A DNA stretch of 64,000 nucleotides from Cryomorphaceae bacterium (GTDB lineage: Bacteria; Bacteroidota; Bacteroidia; Flavobacteriales_D; Crocinitomicaceae). Position numbers and translations under genes: made by a program. Under the pieces are notes generated by a model. The model was not told the origin of the DNA. It searched no databases and saw only the letters and a list, made by a program, of their open reading frames with translations. The stretch covers positions 46,089 to 110,088 of the forward strand of contig JAIXUE010000042.1 in the NCBI GenBank assembly GCA_027483605.1, read 5' to 3'. Each line of letters opens with the position of its first letter. The stretch's first letter is position 1. This document shows, in pieces, positions 32,314 through 42,324 of the stretch.

Positions 32314-33087
32314 ATGATCAAAGCCGCTCATCTCCGCAAGGAATTTGAACTAAATAGACAACAAAGAAAAGAACTCAATACCAATGACACGTTAGCAACT
32401 GCCGTAGAGGACATCAGTTTTGAATGCCAGCCTGGTCGGGTTTTTTCTTTATTAGGCCCTAACGGCGCCGGCAAAACCACCACGCTGCGCATGCTTTCGA
32501 CTATTCTTACACCGACTGCAGGCAGTATCGAAATTGCTGGTATTGACGCCGTTAAATACCCACAAGAAGCACGCAAGCACATCGGATTCTTAACAGGATC
32601 TACAGGTCTTTATGCACGCCTCACGCCCCTAGAAATCATTGATTATTTTGCCGATTTATATCAAGTTGCTGCCAAAGAAAAAGAAGAACGCAAAGCCTAT
32701 TTGTTCGATCTACTGAACATGAACGACTTTTTACACAAACGCATCGGCAAGCTCAGTACCGGCATGAAACAAAAAGTTTCTATTTGCCGCACCATGATCC
32801 ACGACCCGAGCGTGGTTATTTTTGATGAGCCAACAAGCGGACTAGACGTCATTACTGCCGAGAACATCATCAAACTCATTCGTTCTTGCAAAGACCAAGG
32901 CAAAACCGTCATCTTTTCGAGCCACATCATGAGCGAAGTCGATTTACTTTGTGACGACCTCGCCATAGTGCACAAAGGTCAGCTGAAGTACAATGGCACA
33001 ATGCCAGACTTTCGCACAAACATGCTAGCCAACAATTTAACTGAAGAATTCATCCGCATTGTACAAACACCAACTCCACTCGCATGA
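32314..33087 (+). CDS. ABC transporter ATP-binding protein (NatA type)
   Basis: 257-residue ATPase of an ABC-2 exporter. Walker A GPNGAGKTT (about 48-56), the ABC signature in LSTGMKQKV, Walker B VVIFDEPTSGLD, and the H-loop in FSSHIMSEVD are all present. Relatives form the NatAB Na+ exporter or drug exporters. An open frame reaches further upstream into rlmN, but the ATG at 32314 starts the domain. The permease gene overlaps its end by 4 bases, so both subunits are probably made together. Substrate is not known. Confidence 0.93.
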   Translation: MIKAAHLRKEFELNRQQRKELNTNDTLATAVEDISFECQPGRVFSLLGPNGAGKTTTLRMLSTILTPTAGSIEIAGIDAVKYPQEARKHIGFLTGSTGLYARLTPLEIIDYFADLYQVAAKEKEERKAYLFDLLNMNDFLHKRIGKLSTGMKQKVSICRTMIHDPSVVIFDEPTSGLDVITAENIIKLIRSCKDQGKTVIFSSHIMSEVDLLCDDLAIVHKGQLKYNGTMPDFRTNMLANNLTEEFIRIVQTPTPLA

Positions 33088-34274
33088 TATTCCGTATTTT
33101 CCGCAAAGAACTCCTAGACACCCTCCGAGATCGTCGTACCCTCATGACTATGCTCGTGATCCCCATCTTGGTTTTTCCTATCACGCTCAATGTTTTCATG
33201 GAAATCTCTAACTCTTTTCAAGAAAGCGCGTCGGCCCAAACCATGAAAATCGGTATCGTAGGAGACCAAAGCGAACGCTACACTAAGCAACTAAACGCAA
33301 TTCCAGCTGCAGTCGGACCTAAAAAAATCATTGTTTTCAAGGACAGTGTCGCACTCAGAAAAGCAATTGAAGCAGATCAAATTCAATTGGGTTTATTGAT
33401 ACCTGCGAACGAAAAACAATTAGGCGTACAGCAACAAACCGTCACCTTGAATTGGCTCCTCGACGCCTCAGAAGTAGGCCGAGCCGAACGTGCTGAACTG
33501 TACTCGACAACTCTTAAAGCAAATGCGGAAGCTGAACGCTTGCAAAAACTAGGCTTGAGACCAGAGCAGATTAGACCACTGGTGGTCAATACAGTCAACT
33601 GCGCAAGCGATAAAAAAATGGTGGGTCAACTCGCAGGCGGTTTTCTCCCTTATGTTTTTATTGCCTTTGGTTTTATTGGCTGTATGTATCCAGCAATTGA
33701 CTTGTTTACCGGAGAAAAAGAACGCGGCACCATTGAAACACTTTTAACAGTACCTGTTTTGCGCTGGAAGATATTGATCGGAAAAATGATGGTCGTGGTC
33801 TGCTCTGGAATGCTTGCAGCGAGTTGTGCCTTGGCAGGCTTATTTATCTCTATTGAGTTCCTAGACTTAACAGACAACAAAGAGTTACTTGGGATTATTC
33901 ATAGCATCCTCACACCCTATTTCATCTTGTCGATGTTTGCATTGTTATTTCCTTTGGTTATTTTCTTTGCGGGCCTCATGATTCCGATTGCCATTTATGC
34001 CAAGAGTTTCAAAGAGGCTCAGAGCATCATTACGCCACTGAATATTGTAGTTGTTTTGCCTTCAATGGTTGGGTTTTTTCCGGGCGTTGCCCTTGACCTC
34101 AACACCGTTTTTATTCCCGTGATCAATGTAGTATTGGCCACCAAAGAACTCATTGCCGGCACGCTTTCTTTGGGTTATTTCTTGAGTGTTTTTGGCATCA
34201 TGTGCAGCTTGGCTTTCCTGGCCATCGCGATATCCTACAAACAATTCGGTAAAGAAGCGAATATTTTAAGCTAA
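33084..34274 (+). CDS. ABC-2 type transporter permease (NatB type)
   Basis: 396-residue membrane partner of the preceding ATPase. One N-terminal membrane helix (about 16-36) is followed by a large outside domain (about 40-190) and five or six C-terminal helices, with the family motif YPAIDLFTGEKERGTIETLLTVP preceding helix two. This matches CPBP-less NatB/YhaP-type permeases. Its start overlaps the ATPase stop (ATGA) and its 3' end overlaps the convergent ABC-F gene by 9 bases. Na+ export is the family guess only. Confidence 0.92.
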   Translation: MIFRIFRKELLDTLRDRRTLMTMLVIPILVFPITLNVFMEISNSFQESASAQTMKIGIVGDQSERYTKQLNAIPAAVGPKKIIVFKDSVALRKAIEADQIQLGLLIPANEKQLGVQQQTVTLNWLLDASEVGRAERAELYSTTLKANAEAERLQKLGLRPEQIRPLVVNTVNCASDKKMVGQLAGGFLPYVFIAFGFIGCMYPAIDLFTGEKERGTIETLLTVPVLRWKILIGKMMVVVCSGMLAASCALAGLFISIEFLDLTDNKELLGIIHSILTPYFILSMFALLFPLVIFFAGLMIPIAIYAKSFKEAQSIITPLNIVVVLPSMVGFFPGVALDLNTVFIPVINVVLATKELIAGTLSLGYFLSVFGIMCSLAFLAIAISYKQFGKEANILS

Positions 34275-36131
34275 TTCGGAAAGCTCGAGCCAGCGCAAGG
34301 TGAATTCATCTATTTGATCAACCACAAGACCTAACCTCGCTCCTTTTTCTAAAAGTTGCTCATTGCTAAGGTTGCCACTAGACAACTCTGAACTCAATTG
34401 TTCTTTTTCGGTCTCTAATTGCGGTAACATTTTTTCAATTTGCTCAAACTCTTGTTTTTCCTTGAAGCTCATTTTGCGCTTTTTCTCGGATACTGCTATT
34501 GGCTCCGGCGTCTCGACAATTGTTTGCTTGCTAGCATTTTTGTTTTCCCGTTGAGACTGTGCAAGTGCAGTTCTATAACTATGGTAGTTACCCGTGATGT
34601 CTTTGATGCGGCCCTCTCCTTGAAAAACAAAGAGGTGGTCTACCATTTTATCCATGAAGTAGCGGTCGTGAGATACAACAATGAGGCTGCCTTGAAACAA
34701 ACGCAGGTGCTCCTCCAATACTGACATTGCAAAGATGTCGAGGTCATTGGTTGGCTCATCGAGAATCAAGAAATTTGGGTTGAGCATAAGAACCCTGAGT
34801 AGTTTCAGGCGGCGTCTTTCTCCTCCACTCAATTTGTGCACAAAATGATAATGCATGTCTCGGGGGAACAAAAAGCGCTCGAGTAGCTGGGCCGCAGACA
34901 ACTGGCGGCCTTTTTCTAGCGGGATAAACTCAGCTACTTCCCGCACTACGTCAATGACTTTCATATCGGGGTCTACCTCGATCAAATCTTGAGAATAATA
35001 GCCAAAAACAATTGTATCGCCAATAACAATTTTACCGCTATCAGGCTCAACTTCACCTGTAAGCATTTTCAAGAAGGTGGTTTTACCTGCTCCATTATTA
35101 CCCACAATACCAAGGCGCTCTTGACGCTGAAAATGGTAACTGAAGTCTTGGAGCATTATGCGCTCGCCAAAAGCCTTAGAGACCTTGTGGAATTCGACGA
35201 TTTTTGTACCCAAGCGCTCCATTTTGATCGGAAGCTCAAGTTCATCTTCGTCTAGGCGTTGGCTGGCAACTTTTTTCAAATCTGAGAAGGCGTCGACACG
35301 GGCTTTTTGTTTGGTGCCGCGCGCTTTAGGCTGGCGTCGGATCCAGTCTAGTTCTTTGCGAAAGGTATTTTTGGCCTTTTCAATTGTAGACTGCAGTTGG
35401 TCTTCGCGCTCCGCCTTTTTTTCTAAATAATAAGAGAAATTCCCTTTGTAACGGTAGACTGTTTGGTCGGCGAGCTCTAAAATAGTATCGCAAACAACCT
35501 CCAAAAAATAGCGGTCGTGCGTGACCATCAAGAGGGTAAGTTGCGAAGCAGATAGGTATTGTTCAAGCCATTCAATCATGTCGAGGTCGAGGTGATTGGT
35601 TGGCTCATCAAGAATTAGAAATTCTGCTTCAGAGAGCAAAACTTTAGCCAATGCAACACGTTTCTTTTGCCCTCCGGATAGCTGCCCTACTTTTTGGGTG
35701 ATCCCGCTCAGCTTGAGCACCGAAAGCACCTGCTGTACTTTGACTTCTAAATCCCATGCTTGGTGTTCGGTCAGCTCTTGATAAAGATCGCCAAGTTTGG
35801 CTTCGTCATTGATCAACAGCGCATCCGTATATGCTTTGATGAGCTTGATCTCGGGAAGGTCATGATCGAGAACTGCGTCTAGCACACTGAGCTCTGGATT
35901 GAGGTCTTCGGTTTGCTCCATAAAGGCAATGCGCAATTCTTTGCGAAAGGTAACAGTACCGCTATCTGGCGGCTCTAACCCAAGCAAGCAACGCAAAAGC
36001 GTAGATTTACCAGCGCCATTTTTGGCAACAATTGCTACTTTTTGGCCATGTTCAATACCAAAGGTGAGCTCTGAAAAAAGAAGACGTTCACCATAAGATT
36101 TGGTGAGTTGTTCGACGGAAAGAAAGTTCAT
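34266..36131 (-). CDS. ABC-F family ATPase (Uup-like)
   Basis: 621-residue soluble protein with two ABC ATPase domains and no membrane segments. Walker A motifs are GKNGAGKST-like near residue 38 (AKNGAGKST) and NNGAGKT near 346; signature LSGGQKKR and LSGGERRR; Walker B ILDEPTNHLD and ILDEPTNDLD. The linker KELDWIRRQPKARGTKQKARVDAF is the mark of the Uup group. The C-terminal coiled-coil region (KEKQEFEQIEKMLPQLETEKEQL) can act at the ribosomal E site or on DNA. The proteins work in translation quality control or genome stability. Three bases separate it from the DUF4293 gene upstream. Confidence 0.95.
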   Translation of the reverse strand: MNFLSVEQLTKSYGERLLFSELTFGIEHGQKVAIVAKNGAGKSTLLRCLLGLEPPDSGTVTFRKELRIAFMEQTEDLNPELSVLDAVLDHDLPEIKLIKAYTDALLINDEAKLGDLYQELTEHQAWDLEVKVQQVLSVLKLSGITQKVGQLSGGQKKRVALAKVLLSEAEFLILDEPTNHLDLDMIEWLEQYLSASQLTLLMVTHDRYFLEVVCDTILELADQTVYRYKGNFSYYLEKKAEREDQLQSTIEKAKNTFRKELDWIRRQPKARGTKQKARVDAFSDLKKVASQRLDEDELELPIKMERLGTKIVEFHKVSKAFGERIMLQDFSYHFQRQERLGIVGNNGAGKTTFLKMLTGEVEPDSGKIVIGDTIVFGYYSQDLIEVDPDMKVIDVVREVAEFIPLEKGRQLSAAQLLERFLFPRDMHYHFVHKLSGGERRRLKLLRVLMLNPNFLILDEPTNDLDIFAMSVLEEHLRLFQGSLIVVSHDRYFMDKMVDHLFVFQGEGRIKDITGNYHSYRTALAQSQRENKNASKQTIVETPEPIAVSEKKRKMSFKEKQEFEQIEKMLPQLETEKEQLSSELSSGNLSNEQLLEKGARLGLVVDQIDEFTLRWLELSELA

Positions 36132-36134
36132 GTT

Positions 36135-36617
36135 TTAACGCAGGCGGTCTAGAGATTCGAGAATTTCTTTGTCTTTTTTGACGCCTTTAAAAGCAAAGTA
36201 TGAAAATGGAAGGCCCACTACACTCAAGTAATAACCCCAACCGAGCTCGATAGCTATAGCACTAGGTGCAAGCATGCCTAAACTACCAACTACCAAAACA
36301 AATAAAAGACCTGCCAAATAAATCAGTACAGCCAAACGTGCCAATCGATATTGTTTTTTAAGATTCTTGTAATTCATCATGACATAGTAATTGAAAAGTA
36401 CAAATGCTATGACAAAATAAAACAGTACAGAACCTTGTATATTTTCCGCTTTACCTAAAGGAGCACTTGCCTCAGATTTGAAACTTTGAATGCCATAAAC
36501 TGAGTAAGAAAAATAATTTTTAAGGGTAGGAAAGCCAAATATTTCAACACCAGAAAGCAGTGCTGATAAAAGCACCATAACGATAACAAAATAGACGGTT
36601 TGAATACGTTGGATCAT
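36135..36617 (-). CDS. DUF4293 family membrane protein
   Basis: 160-residue protein with four predicted membrane segments (about 7-27, 62-79, 91-113, 125-143) and a charged C-terminal tail ([17 protein letters not shown]). The N-terminus [13 protein letters not shown] is typical of DUF4293, a Bacteroidota family of unknown function usually found near aroC or rho genes. The start overlaps the aroC stop by 4 bases; the ABC-F gene follows after 3 bases. Confidence 0.9.
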   Translation of the reverse strand: MIQRIQTVYFVIVMVLLSALLSGVEIFGFPTLKNYFSYSVYGIQSFKSEASAPLGKAENIQGSVLFYFVIAFVLFNYYVMMNYKNLKKQYRLARLAVLIYLAGLLFVLVVGSLGMLAPSAIAIELGWGYYLSVVGLPFSYFAFKGVKKDKEILESLDRLR

Positions 36618-37687
36618 AAAAATAAAGTATTGCGTTGTTGTCTTAAATAAAAATCGAGGAGTACAATATGAGCCATTGCTGTTACTATCGGAACTGCTCT
36701 AGGCACCACGCAGGCGTCATGACGACCTTCAATAGCGTGCTGCTTTAGCTCGCCATCTTGTTGTAAAGTTGCTTGTGGCATTTTGATACTGGCGACTGGT
36801 TTAAAAGCAATCCTAAAGCTGATCGGCATGCCGTTGGAAATACCACCTTGTATGCCGCCAGAAAAATTGGTTTGGGTACTGCCATCTGCATTAAAGCGGT
36901 CATTATGAGCACTGCCCTTCATGCTGACGGCGGAAAAGCCGCTGCCAATTTCAAAACCTTTCACGGCATTGATAGAAAGCATGGCCTTGCCAAGTTCGGC
37001 ATGAAGCTTATCAAAAACAGGTTCGCCCCAACCTGCGGGAACACCCATCAAAATACAGCGAATGGCGCCACCTGTTGTATCGCCATCTTTTTGAAGATCC
37101 GACACATATTTTTGCATTTGGTCACTTAAGATTGTTTCAGGGCAACGGAGTGGAGAATTTTCAATTTGATCCAGCTCGTACCAGTTCTGTTCAGAAAGCT
37201 GATACGGACCAATTTGATCTACATAACAACTGCTCTTGACACCAAGCTGATCGAGTACCTGAGCTGCCAATGCACCAGCCACCACGCGGCAAGCAGTTTC
37301 TCGGGCACTGCTCCGACCGCCGCCTCTGTGGTCTCTGATTCCGTATTTTTGTTGGTAAGTAAAATCGGCGTGGGACGGTCTAAAAACGTCTTTAAGCGCT
37401 TGGTAATCTTTGGAATTTTGGTCTGTATTCTCTATGACAAAAGCAATCGGACTACCCGTACTTCTGCCTTCAAAAATCCCGGAAAGAAAAGAGACTTTAT
37501 CTGCTTCTTTTCTTGGTGAAACCAACTGATTTTGACCTGGCCTTCGCTGATCAAGTGCCTTTTGAATGCGTTCGATATCTATTGGGAAATTAGATGGAAA
37601 TCCGTCAATAACGCCACCAATTGCCACGCCATGGGACTCCCCGAAAGTGGTGAGTTTATAAATTTGACCATAGCTCGAACCTGACAT
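36614..37687 (-). CDS. aroC: Chorismate synthase
   Basis: Last enzyme of the shikimate pathway, turning EPSP into chorismate with reduced FMN. 357 residues with the family signatures [14 protein letters not shown] (near 12), [22 protein letters not shown] (about 128-145) and the C-terminal [13 protein letters not shown]. Conserved histidines in GESHG and arginines in the FMN site are intact. The start ATG at 37687 follows a TACCTTTG box by four bases, predicting a leaderless mRNA. It is divergent from a lipoprotein gene across only 47 bases, and the next gene (DUF4293) overlaps by 4. Confidence 0.97.
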   Translation of the reverse strand: MSGSSYGQIYKLTTFGESHGVAIGGVIDGFPSNFPIDIERIQKALDQRRPGQNQLVSPRKEADKVSFLSGIFEGRSTGSPIAFVIENTDQNSKDYQALKDVFRPSHADFTYQQKYGIRDHRGGGRSSARETACRVVAGALAAQVLDQLGVKSSCYVDQIGPYQLSEQNWYELDQIENSPLRCPETILSDQMQKYVSDLQKDGDTTGGAIRCILMGVPAGWGEPVFDKLHAELGKAMLSINAVKGFEIGSGFSAVSMKGSAHNDRFNADGSTQTNFSGGIQGGISNGMPISFRIAFKPVASIKMPQATLQQDGELKQHAIEGRHDACVVPRAVPIVTAMAHIVLLDFYLRQQRNTLFL

Positions 37688-37691
37688 GCCA

Positions 37692-37699
37692 CAAAGGTA
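37692..37699 (-). promoter_or_regulatory. -7 element for aroC at leaderless spacing
   Basis: TACCTTTG on the minus strand, with four bases between its G and the aroC ATG. Confidence 0.45.
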
Positions 37700-37723
37700 A
37701 GAATTTTGGATGGTTAATCTTTT

Positions 37724-37731
37724 TATATTTG
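37724..37731 (+). promoter_or_regulatory. -7 element for the lipoprotein gene at leaderless spacing
   Basis: TATATTTG with three bases between its G and the ATG at 37735. TTTG at 37705-37708 is 15 bases upstream, slightly too close for a consensus -33. Confidence 0.4.
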
Positions 37732-37734
37732 AGC

Positions 37735-38445
37735 ATGCGAATTCTACTCTTTTTAGGAGCAGGGCTTACTTTTTTATGGTCTTGCGCACCAGCACGTTTT
37801 GTCGAACCTTTGAAAAAAGGAGAGCAAATGCTCAGCGGACACTTTGGAGGTCCTGTTGCCAAAATTCCGGGCATTGGCGCTATTCCTATTCCATTTAGTT
37901 CTGTCGGTTACGGACGCGGCCTCACTGATCAAACAACTGTTTTTGGCAACCTGCACCTTACCTCTCTTGCGTTTGGCGTTGGTCAGTTTGAGTTGGGCGC
38001 TTCTCAAAAAATTTGGTCCTCAGACCGAATGGGTGTGTCAGGCCAACTCAACACCAATATGCTGTTTGATTTTTACACCGGTGCCAACCGCATTTGGCCG
38101 CAACTAGATGCCAATTATTATTACAAATACGGACGTCAATGGAAACCAGAACAGCTCGATAAAATGTGCAAGGTATACCATGCAAATTATAATTTTTTCT
38201 ACGCCGGTATCTCTAATTGGTTTGACTTCTACCAAACAGAATCTCAGGGCAGGCCCAATGAACAACTCTGGATTCCGAGTTTGCAATTCGGCCACCAATG
38301 GATCCGACCTAAATGGAGCTATCAAGCAGAAATTAAAATTTTGGCACCGTTTGAATCCAATGAAAACATCGTAGTACCATACCCAAGTATGCTACAGAAT
38401 CGCGGAGCCACAGGGCTTTATTTTGGGGTCACTTATCACTTGTAA
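37735..38445 (+). CDS. Predicted outer-membrane lipoprotein of unknown function
   Basis: 236 residues. The N-terminus is a lipoprotein signal with cysteine at residue 17 (LTFLWSC), followed by [22 protein letters not shown]. The rest is rich in aromatic, glycine and alternating polar/hydrophobic strands and ends in [13 protein letters not shown], a terminal aromatic-strand pattern typical of outer-membrane beta proteins. I do not recognise a named family. A TTG six bases upstream is in frame but lies inside the -7 box, so the ATG is chosen. The next gene, a lipoprotein hydrolase, starts two bases after its stop, so the two probably act together at the outer membrane. Confidence 0.75.
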   Translation: MRILLFLGAGLTFLWSCAPARFVEPLKKGEQMLSGHFGGPVAKIPGIGAIPIPFSSVGYGRGLTDQTTVFGNLHLTSLAFGVGQFELGASQKIWSSDRMGVSGQLNTNMLFDFYTGANRIWPQLDANYYYKYGRQWKPEQLDKMCKVYHANYNFFYAGISNWFDFYQTESQGRPNEQLWIPSLQFGHQWIRPKWSYQAEIKILAPFESNENIVVPYPSMLQNRGATGLYFGVTYHL

Positions 38446-38447
38446 AG

Positions 38448-39341
38448 ATGAAAAATATTGTAGTTATTTTGTTTGTGGGCCTAGCGGCCTTTGGTTGTCG
38501 CAAGCGCTTAGATGGTTTTTTATTCAACCCAAGTCAAATTGAGAGTTATCAACTCGACGCATATCAAGGTGAATTGAGTTTAGATTTAGGAGGTGCTTTT
38601 GGTGTTCCGGACTCGATGATCCATCATTTAGAATGGACTGTCGAGCTTGAAGAAGGTACCGCAAAAATGAGTGCTATTTACGTCGGTGATTTGGGAACTA
38701 TTGCAACGGACACCGTTATTTTGTATTGTCACGGCAACAAAGATCACATGGATTTTTATTGGCCTCGTCAAAAATTGTATGCCCACGCTGGCGGACTCGG
38801 CCGTTATGGGGTCTTGATGTTTGACTACCCCAGCTTTGGACGCTCTGAAGGCAAGGCAAGTGAAGCAAACATGTACCGAACAACAGCGCGCGCCATAGAT
38901 TGGCTCAAAGCACAAGGCTTGCAAGATGAGCGTTTTGTAATTTTTGGCTTTTCATTGGGCTCTGCAGCTGCCTGTGAGGTTGCAGCTCACCCGAATGACT
39001 ACGCGTTGTCGCCAAGTAAACTTATCCTAGAGGCTCCTTTTGCGTCCGCAGAGGTCATGATTCAAGATGCTGCATTGCTTTCAATGCCAGGATCTTTCTT
39101 GGTCGACCTACAGATTGATAACGCCACTGAAATCAAAAAAATAACGATTCCTTTGCTTTGGATACATGGTCAGGACGACAGCTTTTTAACGGTCAAAAGC
39201 CATGGGCAACCTGTTTTTGAAAACAAAATAAATGGTTACAAAGAAGCTTATCTAGTGCCCGGTGGCGAGCACGAATCAACACCCTTTGTAGCAGGATACC
39301 AAAATTACATCGATAAGTTAGCGGATTTTATTGCGCTTTAG
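38448..39341 (+). CDS. Alpha/beta hydrolase lipoprotein
   Basis: 297-residue serine hydrolase. The signal ends in a lipobox (LAAFGC, C17). The hydrolase core has YCHGNKDHM (oxyanion-hole HG), FDYPSFGRSEGKASE, the nucleophile elbow GFSLGSA (serine near 168), LWIHGQDDSFL (acid) and a C-terminal PGGEHEST histidine. Close in pattern to the Abhd17/YqkD-type hydrolases; esters or thioesters are likely substrates. It is cotranscribed with the lipoprotein before it. The 3' end overlaps the convergent M14 peptidase gene by 4 bases. Confidence 0.88.
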   Translation: MKNIVVILFVGLAAFGCRKRLDGFLFNPSQIESYQLDAYQGELSLDLGGAFGVPDSMIHHLEWTVELEEGTAKMSAIYVGDLGTIATDTVILYCHGNKDHMDFYWPRQKLYAHAGGLGRYGVLMFDYPSFGRSEGKASEANMYRTTARAIDWLKAQGLQDERFVIFGFSLGSAAACEVAAHPNDYALSPSKLILEAPFASAEVMIQDAALLSMPGSFLVDLQIDNATEIKKITIPLLWIHGQDDSFLTVKSHGQPVFENKINGYKEAYLVPGGEHESTPFVAGYQNYIDKLADFIAL

Positions 39342-42187
39342 TACTGGCCGATTAAAATGATTTTCATGCGTTGCTGCTGCTCCATGTAGCGCGCTTCTAA
39401 ATAGTAAACGCCTGCGCTAGCCTCCAACTCAATTTGCAGGATTTCATCCATGCTGTGCCATTCGCCAATGCGTTTTCCTTGAGCGTCGAATAATTGCAAC
39501 TTGGTATCTGGAAGAAAGTCTGAAATGTACAGTGCACCTGTTGTCGGATTTGGATAAACCGACAACTGCAGCCCTTGATGAGCGGTGAGATTTGCGCAAT
39601 CTTCAATGATTACAGTGAGTGCTGCAGTCCCGACGCAGCCAGAATTGGCAGCTGTAGCTGAAGCCGTTAGTGTCAAGGGCCCAAGCGCCAAACCGCTTGG
39701 ATCAAAAGTAAGACCACTGACGCCCAAACCACTTACTGTAGCATCTTGTGGTGTTACATTTAATGCTACGGGTCCGTCTTGCGCACAAAGTACCAAATCG
39801 GTATCGGCAATCGTAAGTCCTACTACAGGTGAACTCTCAATTGTGATTTGCTGTGTGAAGGTACTTGTTCCAGCTGAGTTGCTCACTGTCAGTGTGACCG
39901 TATATGAACCTGCAGTAAATACATGACTCGGGTTTTGTGCTGTTGAAGAAGCACCATCACCAAAATCCCAAGACCAAGACGTTGGTAAATTTTGAGAAAG
40001 GTCGGTGAACAAAATAGAAGTGCCACTGCACAAAACAGCTGGTGTTTGGAACTGCGCAACTGGTGCAACAGCAGGTCCGGCATCGTTGTAATAAATAGCG
40101 AAATCATCGAAATAAAACCCATCTTTGCGCGTGCCACCATCTGATCTCAACTGAAAACGGACCTTAATGACCTGGCCTAAATAATCACTCAGCTGTATTT
40201 CTTCTTGAACCCAAGTGCTTTGAACACCTTCCCAAACAGGTTGGTTATTGGGTTGCACACTTCCGTTTGCAGAAGTTCCTGCAACGGTATATAAACCACA
40301 CTGTCCGACCCAAGAAGCACCATTGTCTGTTGAAACTTGCATTTGTACGTAGTCGTAATCTGCTTCAATGTCCCATTTAGCCCAAAAGTTTAGCTTTGCA
40401 GCAACAGCATTCGTAAGGTCAATAGTTGGTACGTAAGTATAAGTGGTGTTTGCATTGTTGATGTAATTCCCCGTTGGGGTATCTGTAAATGAACGAGGAG
40501 AAGAAACGAATGTTGAGGTCGTTGTATTCCAATTGCCAGTCCAGTTGGCTGCAGATGTTCCATTCTCTGTTGCTTGAAGATTGTAGGCGCCAAATGTTTT
40601 GATAATGGTGTCCTTTTTAATCCAATAACCGTTATCAGTCTGAAGAATATACTTGATTTGGTCTCCAAATTGGATGTTTGGATTGAGCGTATAAGCAATT
40701 GCCCCCGTTCCATTTTGTTGTAAAGCTAAATCATGTACCACGGCTGCACCAACTGTTGCGATGTTTTGCAGCGGCACAATGCTCACTGTAACAGGACCGT
40801 TTTCACGACCCAGTCTTCTGGCTTGGTGCGTGAAATTGCCGCTCAATGCAGCAATATTACTAGGATCTTGGTCAGTTGTCACGACATAAATTCCGGCTAT
40901 ATGCGCCAAAATGAGATTCGGATAAACCATTTCTTGACAAGTGGCATTGATCTGTGAAGCAGGTTGCCAAAAGGCGGTGCCAACCTCAGGCGTGTGCACA
41001 AACATTGTGTCTTTGACGCCAACACCGATATCTACTTTATACATATAGTCATCAGAATCTCCAGATGCGGGATACAATGCCGAGCTCTTTATTGCACCGT
41101 AACCATTGAATTCTACCATTAGGTTGGTATACTCTTGAAAATAATCGTGGTGATCTGCAAATTCAGCGGTGGTGGTGCCAATCGGGAAGAGAATATCTTC
41201 TGCAAAAGTATGTGCGTTAAAGGCTGTCACAAATTTGTTATTCTGGACCAACCAGCGCATGGCTTGTGTTTCAGGTTCAGAAAAGGCTGCTGTTCCGCAA
41301 TAAGTATCGTTCGACTGCGTAAATGAGGTGCCGGTGGTGCCCCAACCATAGCTGTAGTTCCGATTCAGGTCAACGCCATATGAACCGCCAGAATTGAGGC
41401 GTCGGTTTTTACGCCACATGCCGCCACCATTGGGGTTAGTAGTTTGATTGTGCACATAGCCATCAGGGTTGATACACGGCACAAAATAAAGCTGCATGTG
41501 ATTAACTAAGTAAGTAATTTCTGTATTTGTACCATAATTCTCCAAAACATACCACATAAAAAAGATGGTTTCCATCAAGCTCATTGGCTCACGCGCATGG
41601 TGAATTGCTGTATACAAAACTTTGGGCTCGCCACTTTCATCAATGTTCGGGTTGTCAGAAATACGCACATGGTAAAGGGGTCTGTTTTGAGCGGTTAAGA
41701 ATGTAGAAATTGGGGCTTTTGCCGTAATCAAATTAGGATACGTTGCCACCATTTCGTCGAGTTCAGCAAGCATTTCTTCATATTTTAAGTAGCCCCCCAT
41801 TGTACCCAAATTAAAATGCGTAGGTACGCTTGGGTTCAAAGCAGCACCTGAACCACCAGCTCCAGAACAATTCACATTTTTAATGGTAGCAGATTCTTTT
41901 GAAGCAGGCTCAGCTAAAATTTGAACATAATAAGCCTGAACATCCTCAATCAATACCTCATAAGTAAAATCATAAGCATCCATGATTTGACGCTCTTCTT
42001 TTGAAAAGTCAGAGATGAAAAAGACACCCTCTTTGTGAATGCCGTGATCGATAGTCACGCCCAAATTTGCGAGCTTATTCAGTTCGAACTCGTTGGCAAA
42101 AATCTTTAGCCGAGAGTAGTCTTGGGCATAGCTTTGATTGCTTAGTATTGCAAAAAAGAGGATAAGTAGCGTAGTGAGTAGTTTCAT
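39338..42187 (-). CDS. Secreted M14 zinc carboxypeptidase with T9SS type A sorting domain
   Basis: 949-residue exported peptidase. Signal peptide 1-21; propeptide-like stretch to about 110; M14 catalytic domain about 125-430. Zinc ligands are H197 and E200 in HHARE, a later histidine in FNAHTFAEDI, and the catalytic glutamate is in HTPEVGTAF. The GVDLNRNYSYGWG motif (substrate arginine) is present. An all-beta MAM/jelly-roll-like region (WAKWDIEADYDYVQMQVSTD) lies near 600-700, a PKD domain (SWSWDFGDGASSTAQNPSHVF) near 745-790, and the last 75 residues are a T9SS type A tail (LSVYPNPTTGALYIS, LFDAQGKRI, AGVYYLEARY). It is expected on the cell surface or in the medium, digesting peptides for nutrition. 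Confidence 0.94.
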   Translation of the reverse strand: MKLLTTLLILFFAILSNQSYAQDYSRLKIFANEFELNKLANLGVTIDHGIHKEGVFFISDFSKEERQIMDAYDFTYEVLIEDVQAYYVQILAEPASKESATIKNVNCSGAGGSGAALNPSVPTHFNLGTMGGYLKYEEMLAELDEMVATYPNLITAKAPISTFLTAQNRPLYHVRISDNPNIDESGEPKVLYTAIHHAREPMSLMETIFFMWYVLENYGTNTEITYLVNHMQLYFVPCINPDGYVHNQTTNPNGGGMWRKNRRLNSGGSYGVDLNRNYSYGWGTTGTSFTQSNDTYCGTAAFSEPETQAMRWLVQNNKFVTAFNAHTFAEDILFPIGTTTAEFADHHDYFQEYTNLMVEFNGYGAIKSSALYPASGDSDDYMYKVDIGVGVKDTMFVHTPEVGTAFWQPASQINATCQEMVYPNLILAHIAGIYVVTTDQDPSNIAALSGNFTHQARRLGRENGPVTVSIVPLQNIATVGAAVVHDLALQQNGTGAIAYTLNPNIQFGDQIKYILQTDNGYWIKKDTIIKTFGAYNLQATENGTSAANWTGNWNTTTSTFVSSPRSFTDTPTGNYINNANTTYTYVPTIDLTNAVAAKLNFWAKWDIEADYDYVQMQVSTDNGASWVGQCGLYTVAGTSANGSVQPNNQPVWEGVQSTWVQEEIQLSDYLGQVIKVRFQLRSDGGTRKDGFYFDDFAIYYNDAGPAVAPVAQFQTPAVLCSGTSILFTDLSQNLPTSWSWDFGDGASSTAQNPSHVFTAGSYTVTLTVSNSAGTSTFTQQITIESSPVVGLTIADTDLVLCAQDGPVALNVTPQDATVSGLGVSGLTFDPSGLALGPLTLTASATAANSGCVGTAALTVIIEDCANLTAHQGLQLSVYPNPTTGALYISDFLPDTKLQLFDAQGKRIGEWHSMDEILQIELEASAGVYYLEARYMEQQQRMKIILIGQY

Positions 42188-42324
42188 TTTGAATTATTTG
42201 AAACACAAATAAACAGCATTTTCAGTCAAAACGCAATTTTTTGTCTATACTTTGGCAACCTTCTCGCCTTTAGATAGTTTATTATTTTGAGAATGCACGG
42301 CTTTGTGTTAAATTTACTCGACGC
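42188..42324. other. Divergent intergenic region, no consensus promoter found
   Basis: A/T-rich 137-base spacer between the M14 peptidase and the type B surface protein. Only imperfect -7 boxes were found on either strand (TTTATTTG-like for the peptidase; TATACTTTGG with wrong spacing for the other). The regulators of these two cargo genes may use a different sigma factor. Confidence 0.35.

Noticed and set aside
34266..36131. Antibiotic resistance reading of the ABC-F gene
   Set aside because: The linker is Uup-like, not of the ARE (drug-protection) groups; there is no resistance context.
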